Shown: piece after piece, positions 34,045 to 46,259 of the stretch
Layout: every line of letters begins with the position of its first letter
Position numbering within the stretch: position 1 is the stretch's first letter
NCBI GenBank assembly: GCA_051453625.1
Contig: JBOZIK010000001.1
Location: 208,188,856 to 208,252,855 of the forward strand
Reading direction: 5' to 3'
Length of the DNA: 64,000 nucleotides
Origin: Welwitschia mirabilis
Lineage: Eukaryota > Gnetophyta > Gnetopsida > Welwitschiales
Position numbers and translations under genes: made by a program
The notes under the pieces: model-generated
What the model was told of the DNA's origin: nothing
Seen by the model: only the letters and a program-made list of their open reading frames with translations
Databases searched by the model: none

Positions 34045-35703
34045 TGTTACAGTCTGAATTTATGTAGTCTTTAACTCTTTTAGGCAAAACCTTGAAATCA
34101 TAATACTTGTAAAATACACACTCTAGTATAGATGAGAGTTGACTCAAATGTTGTAATCCTAATGAAGGCACTAGGCTTAGAGTTAGAAAATTGATTTTCC
34201 AAAAGTATTTTTTGGTCTTTTATCTTTAAATAATTAAAAGTAAACAACAATGTAAAATGTAGCAAGATGAATGGAAATAAAATGCAATGCATAAATATGG
34301 AAATAAAATGGATTTTAATTGGATCCTAATTTTTCTATTATAAGAACTAGCTCTGTATAATTTAAATCAATTAAGAAGAGTTCATCACTTATTCCTAACC
34401 AATGTAAACTATGAGATATGCCAAATAGAATANNNNNNNNNNNNNNNNNNNNNNNNNNNNNNNNNNNNNNNNNNNNNNNNNNNNNNNNNNNNNNNNNNNN
34501 NNNNNNNNNNNNNNNNNNNNNNNNNNNNNNNNNNNNNNNNNNNNNNNNNNNNNNNNNNNNNNNNNNNNNNNNNNNNNNNNNNNNNNNNNNNNNNNNNNNN
34601 NNNNNTAATCATAAAACTTTTACATCCATTTACAACAGAGTAGCAGCTCCTCAATGGAGGATTTTTAACTCAACACCAAGGTTAACTTATCTCTGTAGCT
34701 ATTGGATGGATCTCTTATCCTTTACTCTTTCATCACAAGAGCATCGAGTATAAAATATGGAAATAAAATTGAAGAAAAGAAAGGCTATTTATAGTTTTAC
34801 ATTGAATTTCTCCAAGCTTAACCCTAAAAGATAGATAAGAAACCNNNNNNNNNNNNNNNNNNNNNNNNNNNNNNNNNNNNNNNNNNNNNNNNNNNNNNNN
34901 NNNNNNNNNNNNNNNNNNNNNNNNNNNNNNNNNNNNNNNNNNNNTCTCTCTGTAGCTATTGGATGGATCTCCTATCCTTTAGTTTTTTATCACAAGAGAA
35001 TCGAGTATAAAAGATGGAAACAAATTTGAAGAAAAGAAAGGTTATTTATAGTTTTACATTGAATTTCTACAAGATTAACCCTAAAAGTTAGATAAGAAAC
35101 CTTAGTAGCCCAAATGGGTTACATGACCCCATTACAAAGATAATTCCTTTTTATTATAGAAAACATCTATCATTCTGATTATTGTGGGGATGAAATAGGG
35201 GNNNNNNNNNNNNNNNNNNNNNNNNNNNNNNNNNNNNNNNNNNNNNNNNNNNNNNNNNNNNNNNNNNNNNNNNNNNNNNNNNNNNNNNNNNNNNNNNNNN
35301 NTAGAAAATATCTATCATCCTGACTATTGTGAGGATGAAATAGGGGATGTTACTCTACATTAAAAGGTATTCCATCAGCTTAGAACCTACTGTCAACCCC
35401 ACAACTTCTGTCCAAGTTAGCAATGCTATTGTCCTACTTATCATAGGGAAAACATAAGGGACAACAGGATTCCTCATCTTTAATATAAAAGATAAATTAG
35501 CCTTCTTCTCAGTACGTTCTTCTTCCAAAGTATGAAGTGTCAGAGTAAGTTTAAGAGACCTTCAAATATGCTAAGAATAACATATTTTAATGATCATCTT
35601 GTCTATGTTTCATAAGCATCAGTATTACATCCAAACTTGTATAAAAGTCCTGAAAAAGTACTTAAAATACACCATCAAATTGCTACAAATTGAAATCACA
35701 ATA
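34045..35703 (-). repeat. E4 5' LTR (contains assembly duplications)
   Basis: Homologous to 22751-24472. The plus-strand edge TGTTACAGTC at 34045 pairs with TATTGCAGTG at 22751. It contains a 173-N gap (34433-34605) and two 100-N gaps with duplicated flanks (34845-34944 and 35202-35301). The right edge is followed by CTTTC, the target duplication. Confidence 0.88.
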
Positions 35704-38586
35704 CTTTCTCAATGAGGTAAAGAAATTTTCAATAAATTATGTGTTTTCTATAATAGATAGAATGTAGAAGAAGGAGATTATAAATAAAAGGAAGAAAAGA
35801 GAATATCTTAGCAGTATGTTAAAAGGGAAAAAATGAATAAAATTTTTATTACTTTTATTCTTATTTCTAAATTATTTTGTTTACTCAATGATGAATTTCA
35901 TCATTACTGGTTGGAAACATATTCAATTAAGTTGTATGCATAATTATATGCTAANNNNNNNNNNNNNNNNNNNNNNNNNNNNNNNNNNNNNNNNNNNNNN
36001 NNNNNNNNNNNNNNNNNNNNNNNNNNNNNNNNNNNNNNNNNNNNNNNNNNNNNNTAAGGGATAACAGGATTCCTTATCTTTAATCTAAAAGATAAATTAG
36101 CCTTCTTATCAGTACGTTCTTCTTCCAAAGTATGAAGTGTTAGAGTAAGTCTGAGAGACCTTCAAATATGCTAAGAATCACATATTTTAATGATCATCTT
36201 GTCTATGTTTCATAAGCATCAGTATTACATCCAAACTTATATAAAAGTCTTGCAAAAATACTTAAAATACACCATCAAATTCCTACAAATTGAAATCACA
36301 GTACTTTCTTAATGAGGTAAAGAAATTTTCAATAAATTATGTGTTTTCTATAATAGATAGAATGTAGAAGAAGGAGATGATAAATAAAAGGAAGAAGAGA
36401 AAATATCTTAGTAGTATGTTAAAAGAAAAAAATGAATAAAATTTTTATTACTTTTATTCTTATTTCTAAAATATTTTATTTACTCAATGATGAATTTCAT
36501 CATTTCTAGTTGGAAACATATTCAATTAAGTTGTATGCATAATTATATGCTAAATATAATTTAAATATAAAAGATGCTTTATCATCTATTTTCCATTTTA
36601 AGAACTAATTAGNNNNNNNNNNNNNNNNNNNNNNNNNNNNNNNNNNNNNNNNNNNNNNNNNNNNNNNNNNNNNNNNNNNNNNNNNNNNNNNNNNNNNNNN
36701 NNNNNNNNNNNNAATTTAAATATAAAAGATGCTTTATCATCTATATTCCATTTTAAGAACTAATTAGTCACATGTAGGTTTATCATTAAAAATATATGTC
36801 CTTCATCTCATATTTTAGATTCATATTCTTTCTCTTTTATTTTTATTTCCATTATTTAAAATGGAAAATAACTAATATTTATAAATTCCTCTTTACTTTA
36901 TTAAATATTCAAGAGGAAACTCTAATAATTTTTCACTTTTGACTCTTTTTATCTATCATCTTAGATTTTATGATGCTATATTAAGGCTAAGGCATCTTTA
37001 GATTTCATATTCAATCCTAGAATTCATTCCNNNNNNNNNNNNNNNNNNNNNNNNNNNNNNNNNNNNNNNNNNNNNNNNNNNNNNNNNNNNNNNNNNNNNN
37101 NNNNNNNNNNNNNNNNNNNNNNNNNNNNNNTTTTTATCTATCATCTTAGATTTTATGATGCTAGGAAACCATTGCAAATATGTTACCTTGAAAATTTTGG
37201 AAATTGCAAATAGATTTTTAAACTTAAAAGTTCTACATTTTTTACTAAGGAACTAGAAAAATGCTAATTAAAAGTATTATTATATCTAATCTTTACAATT
37301 TTAGCCCCTTCAACTTTAATATATAAAATGCTTAAGATTGCATATAACAGGGTTACCATTAATTTATCAATAGTCAATTTTAATCCTTATAATTATTAAA
37401 ATTTTATTAAGGATGACTAATAGTTAGGTTTTATTATGTAGTAGATGTTGAGCTTTATATTCTTTTACTAAGGTATAGATTTAGAGAAAACTGATGCCAT
37501 TGTAAAATCTATAATTTTAATAGCATTTTAGATTATGGTGGGTCTTATGAAAGCAATATTAACTATATCATAATTTTCAAGCATGTAAAATGGAATGTGG
37601 AGATACACTTCTTGAGCTAAAAAAACATAAGCTATTAAGGCTAAGGCATCTCTAGATTTCATATTCAATCCTAGAATTCATTCCTAATTGTTTGATTTGA
37701 TAATATAATGTTTACTTCTCCTCATTTCTCATTGATTCCACTATGTTTTCTATGGAAATGTTGAGGGCTTACCTACCATAAGGTTCTAAGCCTCTTGTAC
37801 TCCTCTTGGGGATATATGAATGTTTGTTTCATGAGGTGGATTCCTTGCTAAATCAAAGAACCTACTTTGTATTGAATTATTATTTAAAATAATATCTTAT
37901 TTATTAGTTAATAAAACTTAATTCGTAATTAGATATAATTTTAGTTTTTTATTATTAATGCATTTATGATTATTAGAATGAATGTGTTAAAATTTATAAT
38001 ATCTTTCATGCTATTCTACTTTTTCTAAATTTAACTGGAAGATGATTGATCTATAGATGATGGTGATATTTTAGTATCATAAGTTATTTTCATTAATATT
38101 TATTACATTAAATATCTAATAGTAGCTAATCTATTATTTACTCATAAAACCTTATTTCTTAATGATTAATCATTTGACTAAGGAAATAATAGTGATTTTA
38201 GTACTTTTTCTTAAATATAAATATAGGTACGATTTCTTGTTTATCTTATAAATAATTGTTCCTAGTGCCTAAGAGAAGATTTTATAAAAAATATTATTTA
38301 ATTTTTATATTTTATAAAATAATATTTTATCTCTCTAATAGATCTAGATTAAAACTATTATAAGCTTTGAATTCTATTGGAATCCTTATGAGATGCTATA
38401 AGTACTATACTAGATAGACTTAGTTTATAAATTTTATGATGACTCCTTGTGCCTTGAATACTAATGCATATTTCCAAATGTTAGATTTTCTAATAATTAT
38501 TAAGGAATAAAATTTATATTCTTTCTTATTTATTAATTGAACGTAGTTCTATAAGATTGAAAATAAATTAAAAAAATATCTCTAAG
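35704..38586. other. AT-rich flank with assembly duplications
   Basis: No coding or RNA gene recognised. 35453-35954 and 36055-36553 are the same sequence (E4 LTR end plus flank) repeated around a 100-N gap, so the E4 edge appears twice. 36559-36612 and 36713-36767 likewise. Around the gap 37031-37130 the two copies differ by a ~471 bp insertion (37164-37634). A 19-20 bp near-perfect inverted repeat AATGATGAA/TTTCATCATT lies near 36485. Confidence 0.6.
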
Positions 38587-38731
38587 TATTAACAAATGTT
38601 AACATTATTAACTAAATTGTTATAATAGTTAAAAAGTTTATACCAAACTGGTATGACTTATATAAATAACCATTTTAATAATATATATTTTACCTTTAAT
38701 ACTTAATTTTCATTACATCATATTCTTATTA
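38587..38731 (+). repeat. E5 5' LTR
   Basis: Begins TATTAACAAATGTTAAC (TG changed to TA) and matches 48089-48245. The right edge is approximate. A decayed initiator-Met-like primer site may follow at about 38741-38755 (ACTATAGTCATG), but the match is weak. Confidence 0.75.
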
Positions 38732-38909
38732 AAGATAATATACTATAGTCATGAAGATACCCTATGTATAACAAGTAACACAAAAGCATGGGTGATTCTA
38801 ACAATAGGAATATGACCTAAGAGGAGATCATTGATGAAGTTTCTTCAAATAATTACATAAAGAATAATAATTCCTACTCATCTCAAAACTAATAGTCCCA
38901 TTAAAGAAG

Positions 38910-39260
38910 TAAGAAGTTATAAAATAAAAATCCTTATCATCCTGAAAATAATATTAATAGGTTTTGGAAATTTCCTAGCATGGAACAACACAATAGAAAT
39001 TTATTTAGAAGTAAAAGATTTATAGAACTTGATCTATACGATACTTGACATGTTTGATAATGAAACTCAAATATTAGATAAGTATGTAAAATATGGTAGT
39101 TTACATATCATGGATTTCCACATTGCTACTAGAATCAACAAAGCTTAGATAATGTTTATAATGTGGTAGAACCTAAGAGGAATTATATGATGACAATGAG
39201 AATACTTGATTCAAATCCACCTCATGAAATTAAAATACCTATATCACCACCCTAATAATC
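38910..39260 (+). pseudogene. gag: E5 Gag remnant
   Basis: Frame reading ILIGFGNFLAWNNTIEIYL then EVKDL, NLIYTILDMFDNETQIL. This is the copia Gag N-terminal block (hydrophobic-Gly-x-N-F/Y-x-x-W followed by an L-x-x-K-D-L helix). Broken by stops. Downstream Gag sequence is not clear. Confidence 0.6.
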
Positions 39261-40539
39261 CTATATTTATTGTGGTATATAGGCTAATTAATTTATAATA
39301 ATAACTAATGACATAAGGAAAAGGATTGGAAAAGAGTAACTTAACACACTACTTACTAAAATTACCTCTTATAGATTAAGAATTATTTAAGACTTTAATT
39401 ATGTTTTACATTTTATAAGAGGTTATTTATAAATGTATAGAATAGCTACTAATGTCTTTTGCTAATCTTGTATCTAATTTAAAAACTTATATTATTTTGG
39501 AAGTATTCTTAACTAATGATTATGCCTTTATACTTAGATTACAATAAGGTAAAATTTCTATCATAATAGCCACATCTACCTTCCATCATCTCCTTTTTGA
39601 ATTGAGTTTTATTTTACCTTATTATTTATTTTTTAGTTAAATTTTTTTATTAAAATCATAAAGAGTTACATAAGAAGGGGTAGTATAAGACATTCTTCAC
39701 AGTTTAAGGATAGCCAATGACTATGGGCCTTGTTACAAAACTTAAAATAGAGTAAAAGAGAAAACACTATTAAAAAATTTTGAGAAGGAGGAAAAATGTC
39801 ATAGTATTTGATAAAGAAGACACCATTATTACATACCTTTCATAATTAAAACAATAAATCATAGCTAGAATTGTTCCACAGAAACCTAATTTCATTTGAA
39901 AAAATGTAGCAAATATTAAAAATGCAAATATAAAATGAAACCTCAGACTAGCTAAAACATTTATGAAATCAATCCCAAACTAAGACAACAATTTTACACT
40001 ACCAAAAGAAATGATTAAAGGAATTTTTAGTATCATAATAAAAATAAAGAGATTGGTTATGTTCTATTTTTATTAAGCATTCACCACTGGAAAGATCTAG
40101 ATAGAGATACCAAATAAAGAATCTACATTAGGAGTTGTTTGAATTTTCTAAGAATTAATAGACTAGAGGAGGTTAATCTTCAGAAGATTTCAATTATGAG
40201 GAATATTATGCCTATAGACTATTATTTAGATTTTAAAAGTATTATTTTTAAGAGGAAAAAATGGAAAAACTATAGTTAAAAGTTAACTAGATTACATCAT
40301 TTATAGCTATCTAATTCATAGTCATCTTTTTGTAGCCATTACATTTCTCTTGATCTTTATAAGTATACTTAGAAATATCCATTCTAAATCCTTTATTACT
40401 ATTAGATAGTTACAATTATACCTTAAATTAGGTATTTTGTTCTAAAAATCTATTCAATAGCTATATTTCTTCTTGAAAACATGTTCTTATAATTATTCCT
40501 AGAATCTATTGATTATCTTAAGTATCTTACCTTGGGAAT

Positions 40540-40960
40540 TTTTTCTTTTCTTTCTCTTAACGATCATGGGCATAATCCACTTTCATTATAGAATTTATTG
40601 CTATTTAATTAAGTGGCCATTTCATTTTACTAAAATAAAACCATAAAGTAACACCAATATTTCATCATCACTAAATGTTTCATCTATACTAAATCCCATT
40701 ATTTCTCATCAATCACACATGTGTGGTTCACTCAAATGGTAGTTCAAATAAAACTTAATTTTGATAGCTTTATTAAATCTCATTAATTTTTATCTTTTAT
40801 GGAGAAGTGAATCATAAGATCTTATAAAATTCTATCCACTATAAATAAAAACCACCTGTTTCTTTGTGTGTTCATTCTAGAAATTTTTCTTCCTTCCACA
40901 TCTTATAACTATAACATTCTAAAACAATGGTATAAAAGAGTATCCTAACANNNNNNNNNN
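40540..40960 (+). mobile_element. E6: possible LTR end and primer site of a nested copia element
   Basis: A TATA-like CTATAAATAAAAACC near 40846 is followed ~80 bp later by AACAATGGTATAAAAGAGTA (40924-40943), resembling an initiator-Met primer site (TGGTATCAGAG) with a small insertion, and then by TCCTAACA, a common start of copia leaders. Together this looks like the end of a 5' LTR on the plus strand. No matching 3' LTR was found, and a 10-N gap follows at 40951-40960. It sits inside E5, between Gag and protease. Confidence 0.4.
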
Positions 40961-43900
40961 CTAACATAAAATCTCCATTATGAATAGGTTAATTTACGGG
41001 TAAATTTTTTATTTATTCATTTAATTTTAAAATTATTTTAAAAACATGCATACATGGATCGAAGTTAGTTGTGAGGCTGAATTTTATGAGCCTTCTTCAA
41101 AACCCAAGTTTTTTCCCACATTCGTTTTAGGATTTGACAATTTAATAAGCATTTAGAAACTATAGGAATTCTATCATACTATCATAAATAGAGGTTTCTA
41201 TGTTAATTTTTCATTAGTCTTTGAGGTCTCTATGTTATAGGTTTTCACTAGTTTTTGAATTTTTGCTATGATCTATTATCTCAAGTATTTAGCATGGCTT
41301 ATATTATAAAGTAAGGAATATTATTTCTCTACCTAATTAAGCCATAATTCTTGTTAATATAGAATGATACATCTATATAATTTTCTTTTACACTTTATTT
41401 TAAGAATTATTAAGGAACAAAATGACAAATTCTATCAGAGATCCTTGTTAGGCATCATGTTAAAATCATAGCTAAAGCTATTTGCAAGTTATAGAGCTCT
41501 AGTTATAGAGGTCATAAGGCCCAATCAAAATGGAAGAATATGGGAATTATTATAATGTACTATTTGTATGCATTATTGACTAGCATGGATAAGGAAATGA
41601 TTTACATATGATTTTCTATTAAAAATGGTGATCCATCCACCTTGCTTATGATCTAAACTATAAGATATGATAGTAGGTTAAGGAACAATTTAAACAAGGC
41701 CATAATATAAGTTTTAACTCCATTCTTATCTTATAGATAACANNNNNNNNNNNNNNNNNNNNNNNNNNNNNNNNNNNNNNNNNNNNNNNNNNNNNNNNNN
41801 NNNNNNNNNNNNNNNNNNNNNNNNNNNNNNNNNNNNNNNNNNNNNNNNNNNNNNNNNNNNNNNNNNNNNNNNNNNNNNNNNNNNNNNNNNNNNNNNNNNN
41901 NNNNNNNNNNNNNNNNNNNNNNNNNNNNNNNNNNNNNNNNNNNNNNNNNNNNNNNNNNNNNNNNNNNNNNNNNNNNNNNNNNNNNNNNNNNNNNNNNNNN
42001 NNNNNNNNNNNNNNNNNNNNNNNNNNNNNNNNNNNNNNNNNNNNNNNNNNNNNNNNNNNNNNNNNNNNNNNNNNNNNNNNNNNNNNNNNNNNNNNNNNNN
42101 NNNNNNNNNNNNNNNNNNNNNNNNNNNNNNNNNNNNNNNNNNNNNNNNNNNNNNNNNNNNNNNNNNNNNNNNNNNNNNNNNNNNNNNNNNNNNNNNNNNN
42201 NNNNNNNNNNNNNNNNNNNNNNNNNNNNNNNNNNNNNNNNNNNNNNNNNNNNNNNNNNNNNNNNNNNNNNNNNNNNNNNNNNNNNNNNNNNNNNNNNNNN
42301 NNNNNNNNNNNNNNNNNNNNNNNNNNNNNNNNNNNNNNNNNNNNNNNNNNNNNNNNNNNNNNNNNNNNNNNNNNNNNNNNNNNNNNAAATTAATGAATTA
42401 GTTATGAATTTATTATTTCCTAGCTTTTTTTCATTCATTATGTAATTCATAGATTTCTAGGTTAAATTCAACTATTATAGAGTTAATTAGAAAATATAAG
42501 TTTTGTAGGAAACTTTTGTTCCACTTTAGTTTATAGTTATTAATGTAGACAGAGTCAACTTATCATTATAAATGCTACCCATGTCTATAAAACTCTATTT
42601 CTATATGTTAGTAGTATATAGAATTTGGTTAAATGTTAGGAATACATTTACCTCAATAAAATGGTCACTAACCTTAGCCTAGTCATTTAATAGAGGAATC
42701 TTATTTTATAATAGATTGATCATGGTAGAAAAATACTTTAAAAAGGTCTTGAAATTAGCTTACTTATTTTATATTAACTAAAATTTTAATCTTAAAAATA
42801 GAATTAAATTAGATAAATCCCCTTTTATCTATTAGCTTCGCATTAAATTTCAATAGCTTCAAGATGGAAAAGAGTTAAAAAAAACATTTGTGGCTAAAAA
42901 ACTACCTTAGGATTTAAAAGTCTTAAAACTAGTGGGTTATGCACATAAAAAGTAATTTTAATCCTATAGGCATTTTGATATCAAGCCAACTAAGTTATAT
43001 TAGCATATAAATTCTTTATTTCAATAAGATATGCTTTGGATAGTAATAGTAATTAATTAAGCTAATTGATCCTTTACTAATAACACCATTCTACCTATGA
43101 GATTTTAAGAAGAAGTATTCAACATCAAATTATTAGCTATTGTTACGTAAATTCTTGTTAGTGTCTTGTAATGAAATGAGCCACAAGCCATATCATAGTC
43201 TTATTAGTAAATAATATATGTGCCTTTTGTTTCACCCATCATTGCCTCTTAAGTAACCTACATGAATAGAAGAAACTATAACTTTCAAAATCTATTTCCA
43301 GTAGAGTTCATACTACCCTAGAAATTCTAAAGCTTAAAAAGAATTTAATTGAGATTTATATGAAGGAAACAAAAGTATTTGTAAAGGAGCTAGGAATTAT
43401 TACTTTATAGGATAAGCAAAATAGGGATGAAATGCCAAAAGAAATTTTATATCTCTAAAAGAGAAATAGGGATAATGGAACTAGAGAATTTTTGTAGGAA
43501 TCAAGTAGGTTGTATAAAGAAATAAATATTGTGAATTTTAATGTAATTAAAAACGTATTTAAGAAAAGAAAAACCTAGTAAGTAGTATGCAAGTAAATCT
43601 AACTAGAGTTAAGGCTAAGAAAAAATGATAGCCATTCATTTAGAGTTCTATCAGCTAACATAAAGCCTTTTATAAAAGGAGGTAAAAATTAAGATTCTTA
43701 GAGCCTTAATCCTACAAAAATAAGAGATTAAATCAAAAATTCAAATCCTCCTTTAGAGATAACATAGCTAAATTGAATAATTTATGACTAAATCTCAAGA
43801 AATATTAAACGATTTAAATGTTTTAATGCAATAATTAGTAGAGTAGGCTTGAGAGACATCATAATCAAAGATTTGCATAGTTGGTTAGCTAATTTAAATA

Positions 43901-44750
43901 AATACTTAAAGGTTAGAATTAAGATTGATGATGAAAATATATCAAATTTTATACCCCAATCTATCATCACTATAACTTCTAATCAAAATCTTAATGATTG
44001 GGCACTTTAGTGAATCAATTCAACTACCTTACTTTAAGTATTATCACTAAGCTAATAACTACCAAAAGCATTGTAGCAAAGGCAAACATGGTATTATAGA
44101 TACTTCAACTAGATTTTAAAAATATTATGATCTTAGCTATCATCAATCATTTATAAATAATAACATTTTTCTTATAAAAACTCAATAAAAAAATTTTAAA
44201 GCATACTTTAAAAATTAATAAGTTCATCTCAAGCACAAAATCTTATTATTACTGCCTTAAGATCAACTTAATTTGACTACTTTAAGTTTTACTATTAATG
44301 CATAGTCAATTAAGACTCAGAATCTACTACTACCAAAGATGAAGAAAATAGAAGAGGCAATTGACTAGATGACATCCTAGATTTATGATGTAACTATACA
44401 GGTTAACTAAAACTTGAAGTAATTATGATACGCTGAAAATGATAAATTTAAAGATGATGAATAAAATTTTATTAGTTACTTTTAATTTACTTTTAATTAT
44501 TATCTATTATCTATTTTGGCTAATTAGAGTCTAACTAGAATAAATTATTAAACCACCTTTTATATCTACATAACTAAATGTAGTTTTATAAATTAATTTT
44601 AATAGTTATAAAGCGCCTTGTAATTTAAGTTTTGAAGAGTAAGAAGATATAAAAAATTTGAAAAGAAATTGAAAAATAAAAAAGTATTACATTATCAGAT
44701 ATTCTTAAAAAGTGAAAATTTATAATTTTCTTAAAGATGATACTTTTAAT
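40961..44750. other. Unassigned AT-rich DNA inside E5, with a 644-N gap
   Basis: No domain identified with confidence. 41743-42386 is N. A weak LINE-like resemblance (KLFASYRALVIEVIRPNQNG near 41470-41530) is too short to call. This block interrupts E5 and may contain the body of E6 or other elements. Confidence 0.35.
41743..42386. other. Assembly gap (644 N)
   Basis: Unknown sequence inside E5. No duplication of its flanks was noticed. Confidence 0.97.
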
Positions 44751-44807
44751 TCAAGAGAAAATAAAAATAAGTGAAGATTCAAAGGAAAATTCCTTAATCA
44801 TGTATGC

Positions 44808-45260
44808 ATGGAACACATGATGGCTAAAGGAAAGATTCAATTTAATGAAGAGTGTATTGAGAAAATAATTCCAAATACTTTGAGAATAAAAAGGATAAAA
44901 AGAAATGGAAGAAAAAGTAAGAAAAGGGATTCTATTCCAACTTTTAAAGATAAAAATTTCCTTGTACATGTACTTACTAATAACATTAATATCATGAATA
45001 GTGATGATTTTATTGATGCTTATATGCACTAGTAATTTACCTCTAGTGGTACTAAACATTTATGTAATAATCAAAACTTTTTAATTAATTTTAGAATGGA
45101 ATATAATGTCTTATTACATGTTGTAAATAATGGAGTTACTATGTTCAAAGATGTTAGTACTATAACACTAAGTTATAATGGTTGGTTTATTACATTACAT
45201 ACTATCTATTTTTTACTACAACTAAAATATAACCTTTTCTTAGTATTTAATTTATAACAT
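44808..45260 (+). pseudogene. E5 Gag C-terminus and protease remnant
   Basis: An open frame from 44808, basic (RIKRIKRNGRKSKKRDS), leads after two stops into SSGTTKHLCNNQNFLINF (45042-45095), then NNGVTMFKDVSTITLSYNG. This is the copia protease: catalytic D-S-G followed by H-x-C-N and then a G-V-T-x-x-D strand. The catalytic Asp position is Ser here, so the protease is dead even without the stops. A leucine-rich segment near 45220 (FLLQLKYNLFLVFNL) fits the end of the domain. Confidence 0.7.
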
Positions 45261-45399
45261 GATTAAAATGGGCTCTTTAGATGAGCTAGTTAGCATTCTA
45301 AAATGTTATCTAATATTATTATAAATGTAATTACTTTACATAATAATGAAACATATCAATTTGAGTTGAATAAGCTATTATCAACCAACTTTAAGATGA

Positions 45400-46245
45400 G
45401 AACTACTTAACATCTTATGCTTGATCATATTACCACATAGGCCATGATGAAAGACAAGGATTGCATTTCAAGTAATTCCATAAATGCAAAACAGTTTAGT
45501 AAATGTAAAGATTGTTTAAAAGCTAAACATATAATGGATGTAAAATAGAGACCTATTAATAGATGGATAGTGAAATCACTTGAACTAGTGCACTAAGATA
45601 TTCATTTTTTTGATCAAATCTTATCTTATGAAAATCATATATTCTTTATTATATGCATAGATGATTTCACATGATATGATTAGGTATTTCATGTACTACA
45701 CAAAAATGGTTTCTTAAGTGAATTTCATTATTTTAGAAAGTAGGCCAAACATAATATGAAACATAAAATTAATTAGTTATGTAGTAATACCAAAAGAAAG
45801 TATATTATCTAATAGTTTTAAAATTTTCTTCTTAAAAAAATAAATAGAACTATAATCATAACATTCTATTCACCATATTAGAATGGAATTTCGAAAAGTA
45901 AAAATCATGTTCTTAAGAACATGGATAACTACCTTTCATGTTAAAGTTACCTTGATGCATATGCATGAGAAGAGATCCTTTTTATCACATAGTTATTTAT
46001 TAATAAGCTTCCTAATAAAATTCTCTAAGATGATACTCAATTTTGGTTATGGCACAGATCAAAGTCTAATTTAAACATGCTCAAAGTATATAGTTGTAAA
46101 TATTTATATTATAGGCATCTAATTAATAAATATTTAAAATAATACAATAGTGACATACTAGTTAAATATGATAACACATCATGTGTATATCATATTTGTA
46201 ATCTTAGTACTAAAAAAGTGGAAAAATTAGGGGATGTGGTATTCA
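45400..46245 (+). pseudogene. E5 integrase remnant
   Basis: Zinc-binding end C-K-D-C-L-K-A-K-H near 45510, then the core: ICIDDFT near 45655 and YDVFHVLHKNGFLSEFHYF with a stop between. Near 45880 NGISKSKNHVLKNMDNYL corresponds to the third catalytic block; the expected catalytic Glu position (N-G-x-x-E) reads Ser/Lys. LFINKLPNKIL and LWHRSKSNLNMLKVYSCKYL (to about 46120) are the standard C-terminal blocks of copia integrase. Confidence 0.8.
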
Positions 46246-46259
46246 ATAAGAAAATATTT

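Larger units (their letters stand above)
22751..35703 (-). mobile_element. E4: Athila-like Ty3/gypsy element
   Basis: LTRs at 22751-24472 and 34045-35703, minus-strand primer site at 34024-34041, and an exact 5 bp target duplication CTTTC (22746-22750 and 35704-35708). Reading leftward on the minus strand the order is leader, Gag, protease, RT, RNase H, integrase, long non-coding 3' spacer, 3' LTR. This is the Ty3 order, and the tRNA-Asp-type primer site and Gag/integrase blocks place it in the Athila-like branch. All coding parts are broken. Several gaps and duplicated gap flanks lie inside, so the true length is shorter than the span suggests. Confidence 0.92.

Noticed and set aside
41460-41540. 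LINE RT-like block (RPNQNG)
   Set aside because: Too short and without neighbouring RT motifs to support a call.
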